Positions 24,748-34,866 are shown, numbered from the stretch's first letter. The stretch is DNA of 64,000 bases from Thermococcus peptonophilus (GCF_001592435.1 NZ_CP014750.1:1116001-1180000), one strand, 5' to 3'. Notes: generated from the letters alone by a model not told the origin. Made by a program: numbers and translations.

Positions 24748-25957
24748 CCAGCCTTACCCCCTCCGGCTTTCCTATGATTTCATCGTCTTCCATAACGACC
24801 CTTCCCTTAAGAACAGTCATCACGACCTTTCCCTTCAGCTTTTTCCCTTCCCAGGGACTCCATTTTGCCTTTGTGTAGAACTCCTCGGGCTTGACCGTCC
24901 ATTCTCTCCGGGGGTCAGCTATCGTGAAAGTCGCCTCGTTTCCCGGTGAGAAATCGCGTCCCTTAATGCCGAAGAACCTCACGGGGTTGTCGTGCATCTT
25001 CTCAACGATGTCGAATATCGTCATGAGTCCCCTGTTTGTGGCGTCCAGAAGGAGTGCTACCTCGGTTTCCAGCCCCGGAATTCCTGCTGCGCCCGCTTTT
25101 TTATCTTCAATGGTGTGCGGCGCGTGGTCGCTCGCTATTATTGGGATTTTTGAGAGGCTCTGCCAGAGGGCTTTTCTGTGCTCCTCACTTCTCAGCGGCG
25201 GGTAGACCTTGAGCAGGGGGTTCTCCTCAAAGTCCATTTTCGTGAGAAAGAGATGGTGTGGTGTAACCTCGAAGCTCACCCAGGGAAAGTTCTTTTTGAG
25301 TATTGCCTCAATTCCACCTGCAGTTGAGACGTGACATATGTTGAGTGGCTTCCCCAGTTTTTCCGCGGCATTAAGAGCTTTATTTATCGCTCTGATTTCA
25401 GCTTCCGGAGGTCGGTCGGGATTCTTATTTATGGCCTCTGGGTCTTCGGCATGGACGCTGGCGATGCCGGGGGCGCAGGAATAGTCGATTTCAAAGTCCT
25501 CTGAGAATATCCCTCCGGTCGATGTTCCCATGAATATTTTATAAAAATCTGCCCTCACTCCAGACGCTTCCCCGCAGTTTCCGGCAAGAAGGAAGCCCGC
25601 GGCATAGTCGGTGTAGGCATGCTTCTCAAGGATGTTCAATCTTTCTTTGAAAGTTTTGATGTCCATGATAGGAGGTTTTGTGTTCGGCATGTCAAAGACT
25701 GCCGTTATGCCTCCATGGACGGCTGCCTTAGTTCCACTTTCCACGGTCTCCTTTTCCTTTTGCTCAAAGTCTCTCAAATGGACGTGAGTGTCTATAAGAC
25801 CAGGCAGTATAACTTCATTATTCCTGAAAACTATTGTCTCTTCACCTTTAATGTCTCTCTTGGAGATATCTGTTATAATGCCGTTATCTATGCCGATGCT
25901 CCCTCTGACTATCTCACCGTTTAGTACAAACTTTCCAGATAGAACCAGCTCATGCAT
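24725..25957 (-). CDS. pyrC: Dihydroorotase PyrC
   Basis: A 410-residue amidohydrolase that closes carbamoyl aspartate to dihydroorotate. Metal and catalytic residues are visible: DTHVHLR (H58, H60), the carbamylatable K140 in FYKIFMG, H169, H209 in ICHVSTAGG and D277 in SDHAPH. It leads the pyrC-pyrK-radical SAM unit. A minus-strand TATA-like CTTAAAAC (around 25987-25994) and a short GCCC-GCGT-GGGC hairpin (about 25962-25973) lie upstream of the start; the hairpin could be a leader element but is small. The ribosome binding site is weak. Confidence 0.93.
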   Translation of the reverse strand: MHELVLSGKFVLNGEIVRGSIGIDNGIITDISKRDIKGEETIVFRNNEVILPGLIDTHVHLRDFEQKEKETVESGTKAAVHGGITAVFDMPNTKPPIMDIKTFKERLNILEKHAYTDYAAGFLLAGNCGEASGVRADFYKIFMGTSTGGIFSEDFEIDYSCAPGIASVHAEDPEAINKNPDRPPEAEIRAINKALNAAEKLGKPLNICHVSTAGGIEAILKKNFPWVSFEVTPHHLFLTKMDFEENPLLKVYPPLRSEEHRKALWQSLSKIPIIASDHAPHTIEDKKAGAAGIPGLETEVALLLDATNRGLMTIFDIVEKMHDNPVRFFGIKGRDFSPGNEATFTIADPRREWTVKPEEFYTKAKWSPWEGKKLKGKVVMTVLKGRVVMEDDEIIGKPEGVRLDVQGGKY

Positions 25958-26298
25958 GAGTGCCCACGCGGGCTTAATCTTCCTTAGTTTTAAGCTTTTT
26001 TGTAGAGGTTTCTGAACTCACATCCTTTTTCTGGTTTTCTACAGGTATGTCTGCTGTTTTTTACTCTGATTTAGAATTTCCAAGGTTGTAAAATCCATTA
26101 AATATGTGATATGTGGCGCAATCAAATTATGCTGTGCCTTTATCCTGGATGTAGGCTAGTTGACCTTTTTCCAGTCTGTTCTCATGCCTGCTCAAGGTTT
26201 TTAACGTAACCCTTAAATAGGTCTCGAATGTATAGCATTATGCCATTACACGCCGTATATGGCAAATGCTGCTATAAACTTGAAGGAGGCAGTGGAAT
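25958..26298. promoter_or_regulatory. Divergent regulatory region between pyrC and the peptide-binding protein gene
   Basis: This 341-base gap has no convincing open frame. The minus-strand promoter of pyrC lies near 25987. For the plus-strand gene a BRE/TATA (AACCCTTAAATAG, 26208-26220) predicts a start near 26244, giving a 55-base leader with a GGAGG site before ATG 26299. The leader contains GCCATTACACGCCGTATATGGC (26241-26262), whose ends (GCCAT/ATGGC) can pair. The remainder is AT-rich and unassigned. Confidence 0.5.
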
Positions 26299-28821
26299 AT
26301 GAGTAGGAAAGTCCTAGGCCTGTTCGTTATGGGCCTGATGCTGTTGAGCACCTTCTACGTGGCCAAGCCAGCAAGCGCCGCAGAAGTTCCAGGGGACACC
26401 CTCAAAATAGTCTATCTCGCCGCCCAGGGAAGCCTCTTCATGGGCGTCTTCAACCCATCACCCGATGGAATGACCGACGTTTACACCAACCGTGTCTGGT
26501 ACTTCCTCAACGATGCCGCCATTGTTATGGGTCCCGACGCCCAAAGGCACGGCTACAGGTGCCAGCTTGTTGATGTTAAGTACAACGTCCAGGTTCCGGA
26601 CAGCGCCATAATCTGGAACGGAACCTCCAAGAAGTGGGAGGCTCCATACGCTGGAAAGACCGCTAAGAGTGCCGTCACCTGGAAGTGTGGTCTCGGCCAG
26701 TGGGTTGACGGCCACAAGATAACCCTTGCGGACTATCTGTTCTCATACGCAATGGACTGGGAGTGGGCCTACCAGAACGGTGAGGACGACAAGTACTACA
26801 ACGAGAACTGGGGCAACGCCCTTCAGGGCACCCTTGAGAGCATAATGGGTATCAATGTTGACAAGCTCACCGACGACTACATCGAGTACACCGTCTACCA
26901 GGACTACGTCGTCCCGTACAGCGAGTGGGCCACCGCCGTTAACTACATGGTTAAGCCCGGCTTCCCGTGGCAGGTCTACTACACCGTCAGCAAGATGGTT
27001 GCTGAGGGCGTTAACGGTAAGGTCTTCGACTGGAGCACCCAGCCGACCGACGGCTACCAGCTTGACATGATCGACCCGGACCAGGCCCCGTACTTCAAGG
27101 CCGAAGCCCAGGCCATCCTCAACAGCGGCGAACTCATTCCGGTCTGGCTGAGCAGCAACCTCGCCGACTACCTCCAGAAGTGGGGCATCAGCAAGGAGCA
27201 GGCTGGACTCACCGACGACATGGCCAAGGTCGGTTATGAGAACATCATCAAGTGGGTTGACAACTACAAGAACATCCTCATCGGCGACGGTCCGTACTAT
27301 GTTGAGAAGTACGACCCGAAGGCCATGACCGTTGTCCTTAAGCTCGCCAACAACAAGAGGGTTGGCTTCCCAGGTGAGGTCAACGGCCAGAAGATACCGT
27401 TTGAGCCGTTCTGGAAGGAGATCGACATCTACGGTAGCCTCAACGACGACACCGCAGTTCTTGCCGTTGCAAAGGGTGAGTACGACCTCTACTGGTACGC
27501 AAGGCCTTACAACAAGCTTGCCAAGGCCATTGAGGAGTATGGCGACCAGGTCAACCCGATAAAGACCATCGCCGTCTGGTGGAGCCTCAACCTCAACCTC
27601 GTCGGCGACCCGCAGACCGGTCTCGTTAACTCCTCAGGAACCGAGAAGTTCAACCCGTTCGCCATCAGGGAAGTCAGGTACGCGATGAACTGGCTCGTCA
27701 ACAGGCAGTACATCGTCAGCCAGATCCTCCAGGGTAGCGGTGCTCCGCTCTTCGGTGCTGAGGTCAGCGGTCAGGTTGACGCCTACACCAACTACATGAA
27801 GGTTGCAAAGGCCCTCGGCCTTACCGCCCAGGGTGACGAGAACTACGCCCTTAAGCTCATCGACGAGGGTATGAACAAGGCCGCTCAGGCCCTCAAGGCT
27901 AAGGGCCACACCCTCGAGAAGAAGGATGGCAAGTGGTACTTCGACGGCGAGCCGGTTACCGTCAGCGTCATTGCCCGTGTTGAGGACGAGAGGCTTGATG
28001 AGGGTAAGTACATTGCCCAGCTCCTTGAGAAGGCTGGCTTCCAGGTCAACCTCCTTCAGTGGCAGAGGAGCCAGGCCAGCAAGGCTGTCTACCTCAGCGA
28101 CCCGAGCACCCTCCAGTGGAACGTCTACACTGAGGGTTGGGTCGTCAGCGGAATACAGGACGTTGCCAGCCTTGCCTGGGACTTCTGGTTCTTCGACATC
28201 TACGTTGACCCGAACTGGGGTACTGACTACCACAACCCGATTACCGTCAGGGATCTCGTTAACGTTATCGCCGGTGGCGACGTTAACAAGTTCATCCAGA
28301 CCCTCGATCTCAAGTACTACAACACCCCTGACAAGCTCAACGACATAATGGACTGGACGGGCTACGACCTCGCCAACGTCCTTCCGTACGCCGAGTGGAC
28401 CGGCCCGAACAACGTCACCGTCTCACTCCAGAGCCTCGACCAGTTCTGGGACCTCTTCAAGCTCGCCTACGGTGCACACATCTACAACGCTCCTCGCGTC
28501 TACACAGCCGAGACCTGGAACTTCTTCCTGACCAACAAGAAGATTCAGGCAGTGATGGTTGACCCGATCAGCGGTGTCGGTGGCTTCCTCGGTGCCAGGA
28601 GCCTTGCTCCGGCCAAGACTGAGACGACCACTACAAGCGCTACTGAGACTACTAAGACTGCCACGCAGAGCACCACCCAGAGCACTACTACCAGCAAGCC
28701 GGCCGCTACTACGACCAGCGCTACCCAGACCAGCAGCGGTGGCGAGAAGGGCGGAATCTGCGGTCCGGCGTTCCTCGTTGGCCTCGCAGTAGTCCCACTC
28801 CTCCTCAGGAGGAGGAAGTGA
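26299..28821 (+). CDS. Peptide-type ABC transporter substrate-binding protein with CGP-CTERM anchor
   Basis: An 840-residue extracytoplasmic SBP_bac_5 protein. A signal peptide (KVLGLFVMGLMLLSTFYV, ending near PASAAE at residue 29) is followed by the binding domain, a Thr/Ser-rich linker (about 774-813) and a C-terminal GGICGPAFLVGLAVVPLLLRRRK-like tail made of a Cys-Gly-Pro motif (C821-P823), a short hydrophobic helix and Arg/Lys. That is the Thermococcaceae CGP-CTERM sorting signal, thought to allow processing and lipid attachment at the cysteine. The strong GGAGG site and regular codon use suggest high expression. It is the first gene of a five-gene oligopeptide-importer cluster. Confidence 0.93.
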   Translation: MSRKVLGLFVMGLMLLSTFYVAKPASAAEVPGDTLKIVYLAAQGSLFMGVFNPSPDGMTDVYTNRVWYFLNDAAIVMGPDAQRHGYRCQLVDVKYNVQVPDSAIIWNGTSKKWEAPYAGKTAKSAVTWKCGLGQWVDGHKITLADYLFSYAMDWEWAYQNGEDDKYYNENWGNALQGTLESIMGINVDKLTDDYIEYTVYQDYVVPYSEWATAVNYMVKPGFPWQVYYTVSKMVAEGVNGKVFDWSTQPTDGYQLDMIDPDQAPYFKAEAQAILNSGELIPVWLSSNLADYLQKWGISKEQAGLTDDMAKVGYENIIKWVDNYKNILIGDGPYYVEKYDPKAMTVVLKLANNKRVGFPGEVNGQKIPFEPFWKEIDIYGSLNDDTAVLAVAKGEYDLYWYARPYNKLAKAIEEYGDQVNPIKTIAVWWSLNLNLVGDPQTGLVNSSGTEKFNPFAIREVRYAMNWLVNRQYIVSQILQGSGAPLFGAEVSGQVDAYTNYMKVAKALGLTAQGDENYALKLIDEGMNKAAQALKAKGHTLEKKDGKWYFDGEPVTVSVIARVEDERLDEGKYIAQLLEKAGFQVNLLQWQRSQASKAVYLSDPSTLQWNVYTEGWVVSGIQDVASLAWDFWFFDIYVDPNWGTDYHNPITVRDLVNVIAGGDVNKFIQTLDLKYYNTPDKLNDIMDWTGYDLANVLPYAEWTGPNNVTVSLQSLDQFWDLFKLAYGAHIYNAPRVYTAETWNFFLTNKKIQAVMVDPISGVGGFLGARSLAPAKTETTTTSATETTKTATQSTTQSTTTSKPAATTTSATQTSSGGEKGGICGPAFLVGLAVVPLLLRRRK

Positions 28822-28935
28822 CCTTTTCCTTCTTTTCTTGATTTTTCCTTGAATGTTTCTTGGCAATCTTCGGTGCATGTGAATAAAATGAAGTGATTAT
28901 GTCCTCTTGTGTGCATTTGTGCACTGAAGGGAGAA

Positions 28936-28948
28936 AACTATTTAAAGT
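28936..28948 (+). promoter_or_regulatory. TATA box upstream of the permease/ATPase genes
   Basis: AACTATTTAAAG (about 28936-28946) preceded by GGGAGAAA is a good BRE/TATA. It suggests that the four membrane and ATPase genes have their own start near 28970, separate from the SBP gene. T-rich runs at 28822-28860 between the two could end the SBP transcript. Confidence 0.55.
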
Positions 28949-29011
28949 TTAACTTTCACGTAAAAGTTGACTCCATGAAAGCTTGGTAGTATCACATCTG
29001 GAGGGGATAGA

Positions 29012-30052
29012 ATGGGAATGAGCTTCGGAAGATACGTGGCGTACAGGCTTGTGAACGCCGTAATAATACTATTCCTGGCGGTTCTGTTGATGTCCGCCCT
29101 CTTTACAAAACTGGCAACAATCCAGCTAACCTCTCAGGTTGACGAAGAAGTCCAGATGTGGGTGCGTGGATACACACAGCAGCACCACCAGCAGCCCACG
29201 CAGGAGATGATAGAAAAGTACCGTGAGGCAAGAATCAAATACTACCGCCTTGACCAGCCCTATTGGAAGAGGATGTGGATGTATACAATTGACACATTCT
29301 TCTTTAGATGGGGTAATTCATTTGTCAAAGTCTTTGGAACAACGGACATTGTAAGCCAGATTAAGACGGCACTCGCAAGAACAGTGTTGCTTTTCACAAC
29401 TTCACAGATATTCATAATTCTCATAGGTCTCTCGCTTGGTCTGAAGAGCGCCCGCCACCCAGGAAGCCTGCTTGACAGGACAATATCCATACTGGCCATG
29501 ATAGCCTCGAGTCTTCCAATGTGGTGGGTCGGAATGCTTATGATACTCCTATTCGTCGTCTATCTTGGCTGGCTCCCAATAACGCTCTACTCCCAGGTTG
29601 AAGTCTCCGGGTGGATCAACATACTGAAGAAGATGAGCCTTCCGGTCCTCACAATAGTTCTCGTGTCCTTCGGTGGATGGGCGTGGACGACCAGAAACAT
29701 CATGATCGGCACCATGCAGGAAGACTTTATCATGGTTGCCAGGGCCAAGGGTGTTCCCGAGAGGAAGATTATCTACGGACACGCTCTCAAGGCAGCCGCC
29801 CCGCCGATCATTACCATGGTTATCTTCGGACTCATAGGTTCTCTTGGTGGTGCAATCATCACGGAGATCGTCTTCAACTGGCCGGGGATGGGACGTCTCT
29901 ACTACGAGGCCCTTCAGCTCAACGCCGTCAGGACGATGATGGCTCTCAACTACATGTTCGCAGTGCTTACCGTGCTCTCGATGGTTCTCGCGGATATACT
30001 CTACGGATACCTCGACCCGAGAATCAGGATTGGTGCAGCCGCCCGTTCATGA
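29012..30052 (+). CDS. Oligopeptide ABC transporter permease, DppB-like
   Basis: A 346-residue integral membrane protein with six helices. Helix 1 is followed by a polar extracytoplasmic segment with a QQHHQQP stretch. The conserved core begins near ALARTVLLF, and the EAA-type cytoplasmic loop reads DFIMVARAKGVPERKIIYGHA. It ends with GYLDPRIR, typical of DppB. It pairs with the next permease to form the channel. The ribosome binding site is GGAGGGG before ATG 29012. Confidence 0.92.
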   Translation: MGMSFGRYVAYRLVNAVIILFLAVLLMSALFTKLATIQLTSQVDEEVQMWVRGYTQQHHQQPTQEMIEKYREARIKYYRLDQPYWKRMWMYTIDTFFFRWGNSFVKVFGTTDIVSQIKTALARTVLLFTTSQIFIILIGLSLGLKSARHPGSLLDRTISILAMIASSLPMWWVGMLMILLFVVYLGWLPITLYSQVEVSGWINILKKMSLPVLTIVLVSFGGWAWTTRNIMIGTMQEDFIMVARAKGVPERKIIYGHALKAAAPPIITMVIFGLIGSLGGAIITEIVFNWPGMGRLYYEALQLNAVRTMMALNYMFAVLTVLSMVLADILYGYLDPRIRIGAAARS

Positions 30053-30062
30053 GGTGATGTGA

Positions 30063-31607
30063 ATGAGATGGGTTGACTTTAAGGACAGTGTCAAGAGGTT
30101 TTGGAGCGAATACAAGCACCAGAAGAGTGGAATGCTTGGTCTAATATTCCTCATTATCCTCTTAGTCCTTGGAATAGGGGCCCCTTACATCACAAGCCCG
30201 GACATACCCAAGCAATGGCAGACCGGTGAGGCTTGGATTGTCAATCCAAAGAACGCCCCTCCCTCATGGGAAAACGCCTTTTCAGACCAGAAACTTGCTG
30301 ATCAAAAAGTATATACAATACACGATATGAACGTTGCTGAAAGTAAGAACGGTAGTTACAAGGTGTATACACTCACCTTCACGTATAACATGAACTATGA
30401 CGTTCCACCGAAGGATATCGTCATTACCGGACTGAACTCCAATGCAAGCAGACCTCAGGACAACCCGCTGGTGTCAGTCTACGTGGAGAGACCCGAAGAG
30501 CAGGGTGTCACGGTTGAGAAATTTCTCCTGCTACCGGATACTCAGCTCCCCAGCAAGGGTGTGCTCCAGCTTTCATACCTGAAGGAAGTCAAGACCCTCC
30601 TCTTTTACTGGCTCTACCAGAACGGTATCATCCAGCTCCCAATGGCTCCCCCAGAGGCCCTCCCGATGGAGATTAAGCTCATGCAGATTAACCAGCAGAT
30701 ACAGCTCGACAGCAAGCTCTACGGGTACTTCCAGTCAATGGATCCGATGAAGGTTCTCTTTGGCTCTCTCACAGAGAACGGACAGCTCCGTACCCTTGAG
30801 CAGGTTATTAGCGAGCCAGTAGCCCTCCAGGGCGACTACAAGTTCACAATCGTTGTAAAAGCTCCGGAGAACGTCAAAGTTGACCTCAGCAACTTCGAGG
30901 TTGCCATGGTCGGTAGGACGTTTGGTCTCCTTGGAACTGACCAGTACGGAAGGCCCATAGCGGTTGGTCTTCTGTGGGGAATCCGTGTTGCTATAGCAAT
31001 TGGCCTTGCAGTCTCCATAAGCTCTGTCGTCATCGGAATCCTCATAGGCGTTACCAGTGCCTACCTTGGAGGCTGGGCCGATGAGGTAATACAGAGAATA
31101 ACGGAGTTCTTTATGACACTACCAGTACTGCCTATGCTCATCCTGCTCTCCCTGTACTTTGGAGGCAGGATTACACTGAAGCAGCTAGTTCTGATTCTCG
31201 TCCTCTTCGGATGGATGGGTACGACCAAGGTCGCCAGGAGTATGGCACTGCAGATCAAGGAGCAGACCTACATCGAAGCTGCGAGGGCACTTGGGGCAAG
31301 CACCGGCAGGATTGTGTTCAGGCACATAGTTCCACAGCTCCTGCCGTATGCATTCGCCAGCATAGCCCTCAGCGTTCCGGGTGCCATCCTCAGCGAAGCG
31401 GGTCTGAGCTTCCTCGGCCTGACAAGCAACAATATGATTACGTGGGGTCAGATGCTCAACGCTGCCCAGCAGAACGGCGCAACGCTCAACGGCTACTGGT
31501 GGCAGGTCATTCCGCCAGGACTGGCAATAGCGTTCGTTGGACTGATATTCGTCCTGATAGGTGTGTCGCTCGACACCGTGCTCAATCCGAAGCTCAAGCG
31601 CGCATGA
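30063..31607 (+). CDS. Oligopeptide ABC transporter permease, DppC-like, with large extracytoplasmic insert
   Basis: A 514-residue permease. Helix 1 (about 22-42) is followed by an insert of about 250 residues outside the membrane, with beta-rich segments, before GLLGTDQYGRPIAVGLLWG and the conserved DppC core. The EAA-type loop reads EAARALGASTGRIVFRH and the core continues with a GLSFLGL motif. The insert is longer than in bacterial DppC (about 300 residues in total). The same design is found in 20592-21923. It lies 10 bases after its partner gene with a GAGGTGAT site. Confidence 0.92.
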   Translation: MRWVDFKDSVKRFWSEYKHQKSGMLGLIFLIILLVLGIGAPYITSPDIPKQWQTGEAWIVNPKNAPPSWENAFSDQKLADQKVYTIHDMNVAESKNGSYKVYTLTFTYNMNYDVPPKDIVITGLNSNASRPQDNPLVSVYVERPEEQGVTVEKFLLLPDTQLPSKGVLQLSYLKEVKTLLFYWLYQNGIIQLPMAPPEALPMEIKLMQINQQIQLDSKLYGYFQSMDPMKVLFGSLTENGQLRTLEQVISEPVALQGDYKFTIVVKAPENVKVDLSNFEVAMVGRTFGLLGTDQYGRPIAVGLLWGIRVAIAIGLAVSISSVVIGILIGVTSAYLGGWADEVIQRITEFFMTLPVLPMLILLSLYFGGRITLKQLVLILVLFGWMGTTKVARSMALQIKEQTYIEAARALGASTGRIVFRHIVPQLLPYAFASIALSVPGAILSEAGLSFLGLTSNNMITWGQMLNAAQQNGATLNGYWWQVIPPGLAIAFVGLIFVLIGVSLDTVLNPKLKRA

Positions 31608-31617
31608 GGTGGTTTAG

Positions 31618-32577
31618 ATGAGCAGGCCAGTACTTGAAGTTAAGAACCTCAAGATGTATTACTTCACGAACAAGGGCGTTGTCAAGGCAGTGGACGACAT
31701 CAGCTTTACCCTCAACAAGGGTGAGGTTCTGGGACTTGCCGGAGAGAGCGGTTGCGGCAAGTCCTCCCTCGGCTTTACCCTTTTAGGAATGCCAACGCCC
31801 CCTGGCAAGATAGTAGATGGTAGCATCAAGATCGAGGGCAGGGAGATAGTCGGACTTCCCGAGGATGTGCTGAGGAAGGAAATTCGCTGGCAGAAGATAT
31901 CCATGATCTTTCAGGGTGCCATGAACGCCCTCAACCCAGTTTACACCATCGGCTACCAAATGACGGAGCCGCTCATTTACCACAAGGGAATGAGCCAGGA
32001 AGAAGCTCTCGACAGGGCTCAGAAGTACCTTGAGCTCGTCGGTCTCGACCCCGAGATAGTTTACCGCTATCCACACGAGCTTTCCGGCGGTATGAAGCAG
32101 CGTGTCGTAATAGCCATGGCTCTCCTCATGGAGCCGAGCGTCGTCATAGCGGACGAGCCGACAACGGCCCTTGACGTTATCGTCCAGGCCCAGATTATCA
32201 ACCTGATGAAGCGCCTCAAGAAGGAACTCAACCTCTCGATGATATTCATTACTCACGACCTGAGCATTCTCGCAGAGATCAGCGATAAGGTTGCAATAAT
32301 GTACGCTGGTAAGATAGTGGAAATAGGTGACAGCGAGAAAATCTACTACGAGCCGGCCCACCCGTACACCCAGAAGCTTCTTGCAGCCATCCCAAGGCTC
32401 CATGAGGACGTTGAGAGGCTTGAATTCATACCCGGACAGCCGCCCAACCTCATCAACCCGCCAAAGGGATGCCGCTTCCATCCGAGGTGTCCATATGCCA
32501 TGGACGTTTGTAGGGAGCAGGAGCCCGAGATGAAGGAAATTGATAAGGATCACTACGCCGCATGCTGGCTGCTGTGA
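31618..32577 (+). CDS. Oligopeptide ABC transporter ATP-binding protein, DppD/OppD-like
   Basis: A 319-residue ATPase. Walker A is GESGCGKSS near residue 43, the signature is LSGGMKQRV, Walker B is VVIADEPTTALDV, and the H-loop is ITHDLSIL. The C-terminal oligopeptide-transporter domain has CRFHPRCPYAMDVC with clustered cysteines, usual for this subfamily. It forms a heterodimer with the next gene product on the cytoplasmic face. A GAGGTGG site precedes ATG 31618. Confidence 0.95.
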   Translation: MSRPVLEVKNLKMYYFTNKGVVKAVDDISFTLNKGEVLGLAGESGCGKSSLGFTLLGMPTPPGKIVDGSIKIEGREIVGLPEDVLRKEIRWQKISMIFQGAMNALNPVYTIGYQMTEPLIYHKGMSQEEALDRAQKYLELVGLDPEIVYRYPHELSGGMKQRVVIAMALLMEPSVVIADEPTTALDVIVQAQIINLMKRLKKELNLSMIFITHDLSILAEISDKVAIMYAGKIVEIGDSEKIYYEPAHPYTQKLLAAIPRLHEDVERLEFIPGQPPNLINPPKGCRFHPRCPYAMDVCREQEPEMKEIDKDHYAACWLL

Positions 32578-32587
32578 GGTGTGAGAG

Positions 32588-33595
32588 ATGGCGGAGCCAA
32601 TACTCAAAGTTGAAAACCTCAAGAAGTACTTTCCGCTCAAGAGGGGTCTGCTTGCGGCACTTCGCGGTGAACCTCAGCGCTTCGTTCATGCCGTTGATGG
32701 AGTGAGCTTTGAAATATACGAGAAGCAAGTCTTTGCCCTCGTTGGTGAAAGCGGATGTGGTAAGTCCACTACCGGGAGGCTGATAGTTAAGCTCCTTGAA
32801 CCCACCGACGGAAAGATATACCTCGAAGGGCAGGACGTTACTCAGATAAACACCAAGGAGGAGATCCTCGCCTACAGAAGGAAAGTCCAGATGATATTCC
32901 AGGACCCGTTCGCTTCCCTCAATCCTCGCTTCAGGATATTTGACGTCCTTGAAGAGCCGCTCCTCATACACGGAATCGGCGAAACCAGGGCGGAGCGTGA
33001 GGAGCTTATATACAAGGCCCTTGAGATGGTCAAGGTTACTCCACCGGAAGACTACGTCGGCAGGTTCCCCCACATGCTCTCAGGTGGTCAGAGGCAGCGT
33101 GTCGCCATAGCCCGCGCCCTCATCCTCAACCCAACGTTCGTTGTAGCGGACGAGCCTGTCTCGATGCTTGACGTTTCCATACGTGCGGAAATCCTCGAGC
33201 TGATGAAGGAACTCAAGGAGAAGATGGGCGTTACGTACCTCTACATCACGCACGACATGTCTACCGCAAGGTACTTCGCCGACTGGATGGCGGTGATGTA
33301 CCTCGGAAGGATCGTAGAAATGGGACCTGCAAAGAAGGTTATTGACAACCCGCTTCATCCGTACACGAGGGCACTGCTGGCAGCGGTTCCCGAGCCGAAG
33401 CCGGAGAGGAGGAACGTCATAAAGGAACTGCCCATCAAGGGTGAAGTTCCGAGCGCCGTCAACATACCACCGGGATGCCGCTTCCACCCGAGGTGCATCT
33501 ACGCTCAGAAGGGCCTCTGCGACGTCCAGCAGCCCAAGCTCATCGAATACGAGCACAACCACTGGGCAGAGTGCCACCTCGTTGGCAAGTACTGA
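32588..33595 (+). CDS. Oligopeptide ABC transporter ATP-binding protein, DppF/OppF-like
   Basis: A 335-residue ATPase partner of the preceding subunit. Walker A is GESGCGKST, the signature is LSGGQRQRVAIARAL, Walker B is FVVADEPVSMLDV, and the C-terminal cysteine motif is CRFHPRCIYAQKGLC. It completes the importer SBP-permease-permease-ATPase-ATPase. A T-rich stretch (33596-33614) follows the stop and may terminate the operon, although a GGTGGTG site starts the next gene only 31 bases on. Confidence 0.95.
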   Translation: MAEPILKVENLKKYFPLKRGLLAALRGEPQRFVHAVDGVSFEIYEKQVFALVGESGCGKSTTGRLIVKLLEPTDGKIYLEGQDVTQINTKEEILAYRRKVQMIFQDPFASLNPRFRIFDVLEEPLLIHGIGETRAEREELIYKALEMVKVTPPEDYVGRFPHMLSGGQRQRVAIARALILNPTFVVADEPVSMLDVSIRAEILELMKELKEKMGVTYLYITHDMSTARYFADWMAVMYLGRIVEMGPAKKVIDNPLHPYTRALLAAVPEPKPERRNVIKELPIKGEVPSAVNIPPGCRFHPRCIYAQKGLCDVQQPKLIEYEHNHWAECHLVGKY

Positions 33596-33626
33596 TTTCT
33601 TTCCTTCTATTTTTCTGGTGGTGCTT

Positions 33627-34115
33627 ATGGGAGAAGTCATTCAGGCGTTTAAAAAGTCCAGAGTTCTGTCTTTGGGCCTCCTCATGCTCATCTTAGCCCT
33701 CGTGCTGTCTGCTGTAGCAAGTTTTGTAGTTGAGGATAAGGTGTACAGCCAGAGTGGAGAACTCGGGCCTGGTGAGTATACCCTGGGAAACGAGAGCTTT
33801 GAGAGCAAATACCTGTATCCAAATAGAACACTTGTTCTCACATCCAATAACGCCACTTTGCTCGTCTCTTCGGGCGAAAACCATTCATACAACCTAACAG
33901 GACAGCTAGTTCTTTATCCCAACGAAAGGCCAGACGTTGTCGTCTACAATGGGAGTGTCAGTTATACTTATCGCGTGAAAGCTTTGGACTATCCATACTC
34001 TGACCTCTCAATACCTGCACTAATCCTGGCAGTGGTGGGGTCGGTCTTTCTCTGGGTTGGTTATGCCAAAGCTCTCCGGGATGTTAGGGAGGGGAGGAAA
34101 GATGAGAAATCTTGA
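33627..34115 (+). CDS. Membrane-anchored protein of unknown function
   Basis: A 162-residue protein with a transmembrane helix near 14-37, an extracytoplasmic beta-rich segment with several N-x-S/T sites (NES, NRT, NAT, NHS, NLT, NGS) and a second helix near 128-148, ending in a basic cytoplasmic tail. The family is not recognised. The ATG at 33627 has a GGTGGTG site. It overlaps nadE by 14 bases, so the two are coupled. Confidence 0.7.
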   Translation: MGEVIQAFKKSRVLSLGLLMLILALVLSAVASFVVEDKVYSQSGELGPGEYTLGNESFESKYLYPNRTLVLTSNNATLLVSSGENHSYNLTGQLVLYPNERPDVVVYNGSVSYTYRVKALDYPYSDLSIPALILAVVGSVFLWVGYAKALRDVREGRKDEKS

Positions 34116-34866
34116 CTACCATTCAGTGGTTGAGAGGATAGCGAAGTTCATTCGAGAAAAGGTCGGGGAGGCTGGGGTTGAAGGTGTCGTCGTCGGTATA
34201 AGCGGGGGAATAGACAGCGCCACAACGGCATATCTGGCCGTCAGAGCTTTAGGGAAAGAAAAAGTTCTGGGTCTTATTATGCCCTACTACGAGAACAGCG
34301 ACGTTGAGGATGCAAAGCTCGTCTGCAGTTCTCTCGGGATAGGGTGCAAGATTATAAACATCAAGCCGATTGTTGAGTCTTTCGTTTCTCAGCTCGGCTT
34401 CAGGCCCGACAAACGCTCCCTTGGGAACATCATGGCTAGAGCGAGGATGATACTTTTATACGCCCACGCAAACCAGCTCAACAGGCTCGTCCTTGGAACC
34501 AGCAACAGGAGCGAGTTCCTAACTGGCTACTTTACGAAGTGGGGAGACGGGGCGAGCGACTACGCACCGCTGATAAACCTGTATAAGACTGAAGTCTGGG
34601 AGATAGCAAAGTTGCTCGATGTTCCAGAAAGGATAATCCAGAAGAAGCCCACGGCGGGTCTATGGGAAGGACAGACTGATGAGGACGAGCTGGGAATAAG
34701 CTATCACCTTCTTGACGAGATACTCTGGCGCCTCGTTGACCTCAGGATGCCGAAAGAGGAGATAGCGGAGGAGCTTGGAATAAGCGTCGAGAAAGTCGAA
34801 TACGTTGAGAGCCTTGTAAGGAGAAGCGAGCACAAGCGGAGACTTCCAGTGGGGCCTGAGTTTTGA
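34102..34866 (+). CDS. nadE: NH3-dependent NAD+ synthetase NadE
   Basis: A 254-residue N-type ATP pyrophosphatase. The P-loop is SGGIDS (34-39), followed by [36 protein letters not shown] and the C-terminal [17 protein letters not shown], all typical of NadE. It adenylates nicotinic acid adenine dinucleotide and amidates it with ammonia. No glutaminase domain is present. A GGGAGG site precedes ATG 34102. Confidence 0.95.
   Translation: MRNLDYHSVVERIAKFIREKVGEAGVEGVVVGISGGIDSATTAYLAVRALGKEKVLGLIMPYYENSDVEDAKLVCSSLGIGCKIINIKPIVESFVSQLGFRPDKRSLGNIMARARMILLYAHANQLNRLVLGTSNRSEFLTGYFTKWGDGASDYAPLINLYKTEVWEIAKLLDVPERIIQKKPTAGLWEGQTDEDELGISYHLLDEILWRLVDLRMPKEEIAEELGISVEKVEYVESLVRRSEHKRRLPVGPEF

Noticed and set aside
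25962-25973. Hairpin GCCCGCGTGGGC as an attenuator of pyrC
   Set aside because: The stem is only four base pairs and no T-tract or alternative structure was seen, so it was not annotated as a separate feature.
31783-32640. Minus-strand open frame (about 285 codons) opposite the OppD-like ATPase gene
   Set aside because: The plus strand encodes a full ABC ATPase with all motifs. The opposing frame has no family features and covers the junction of two genes.
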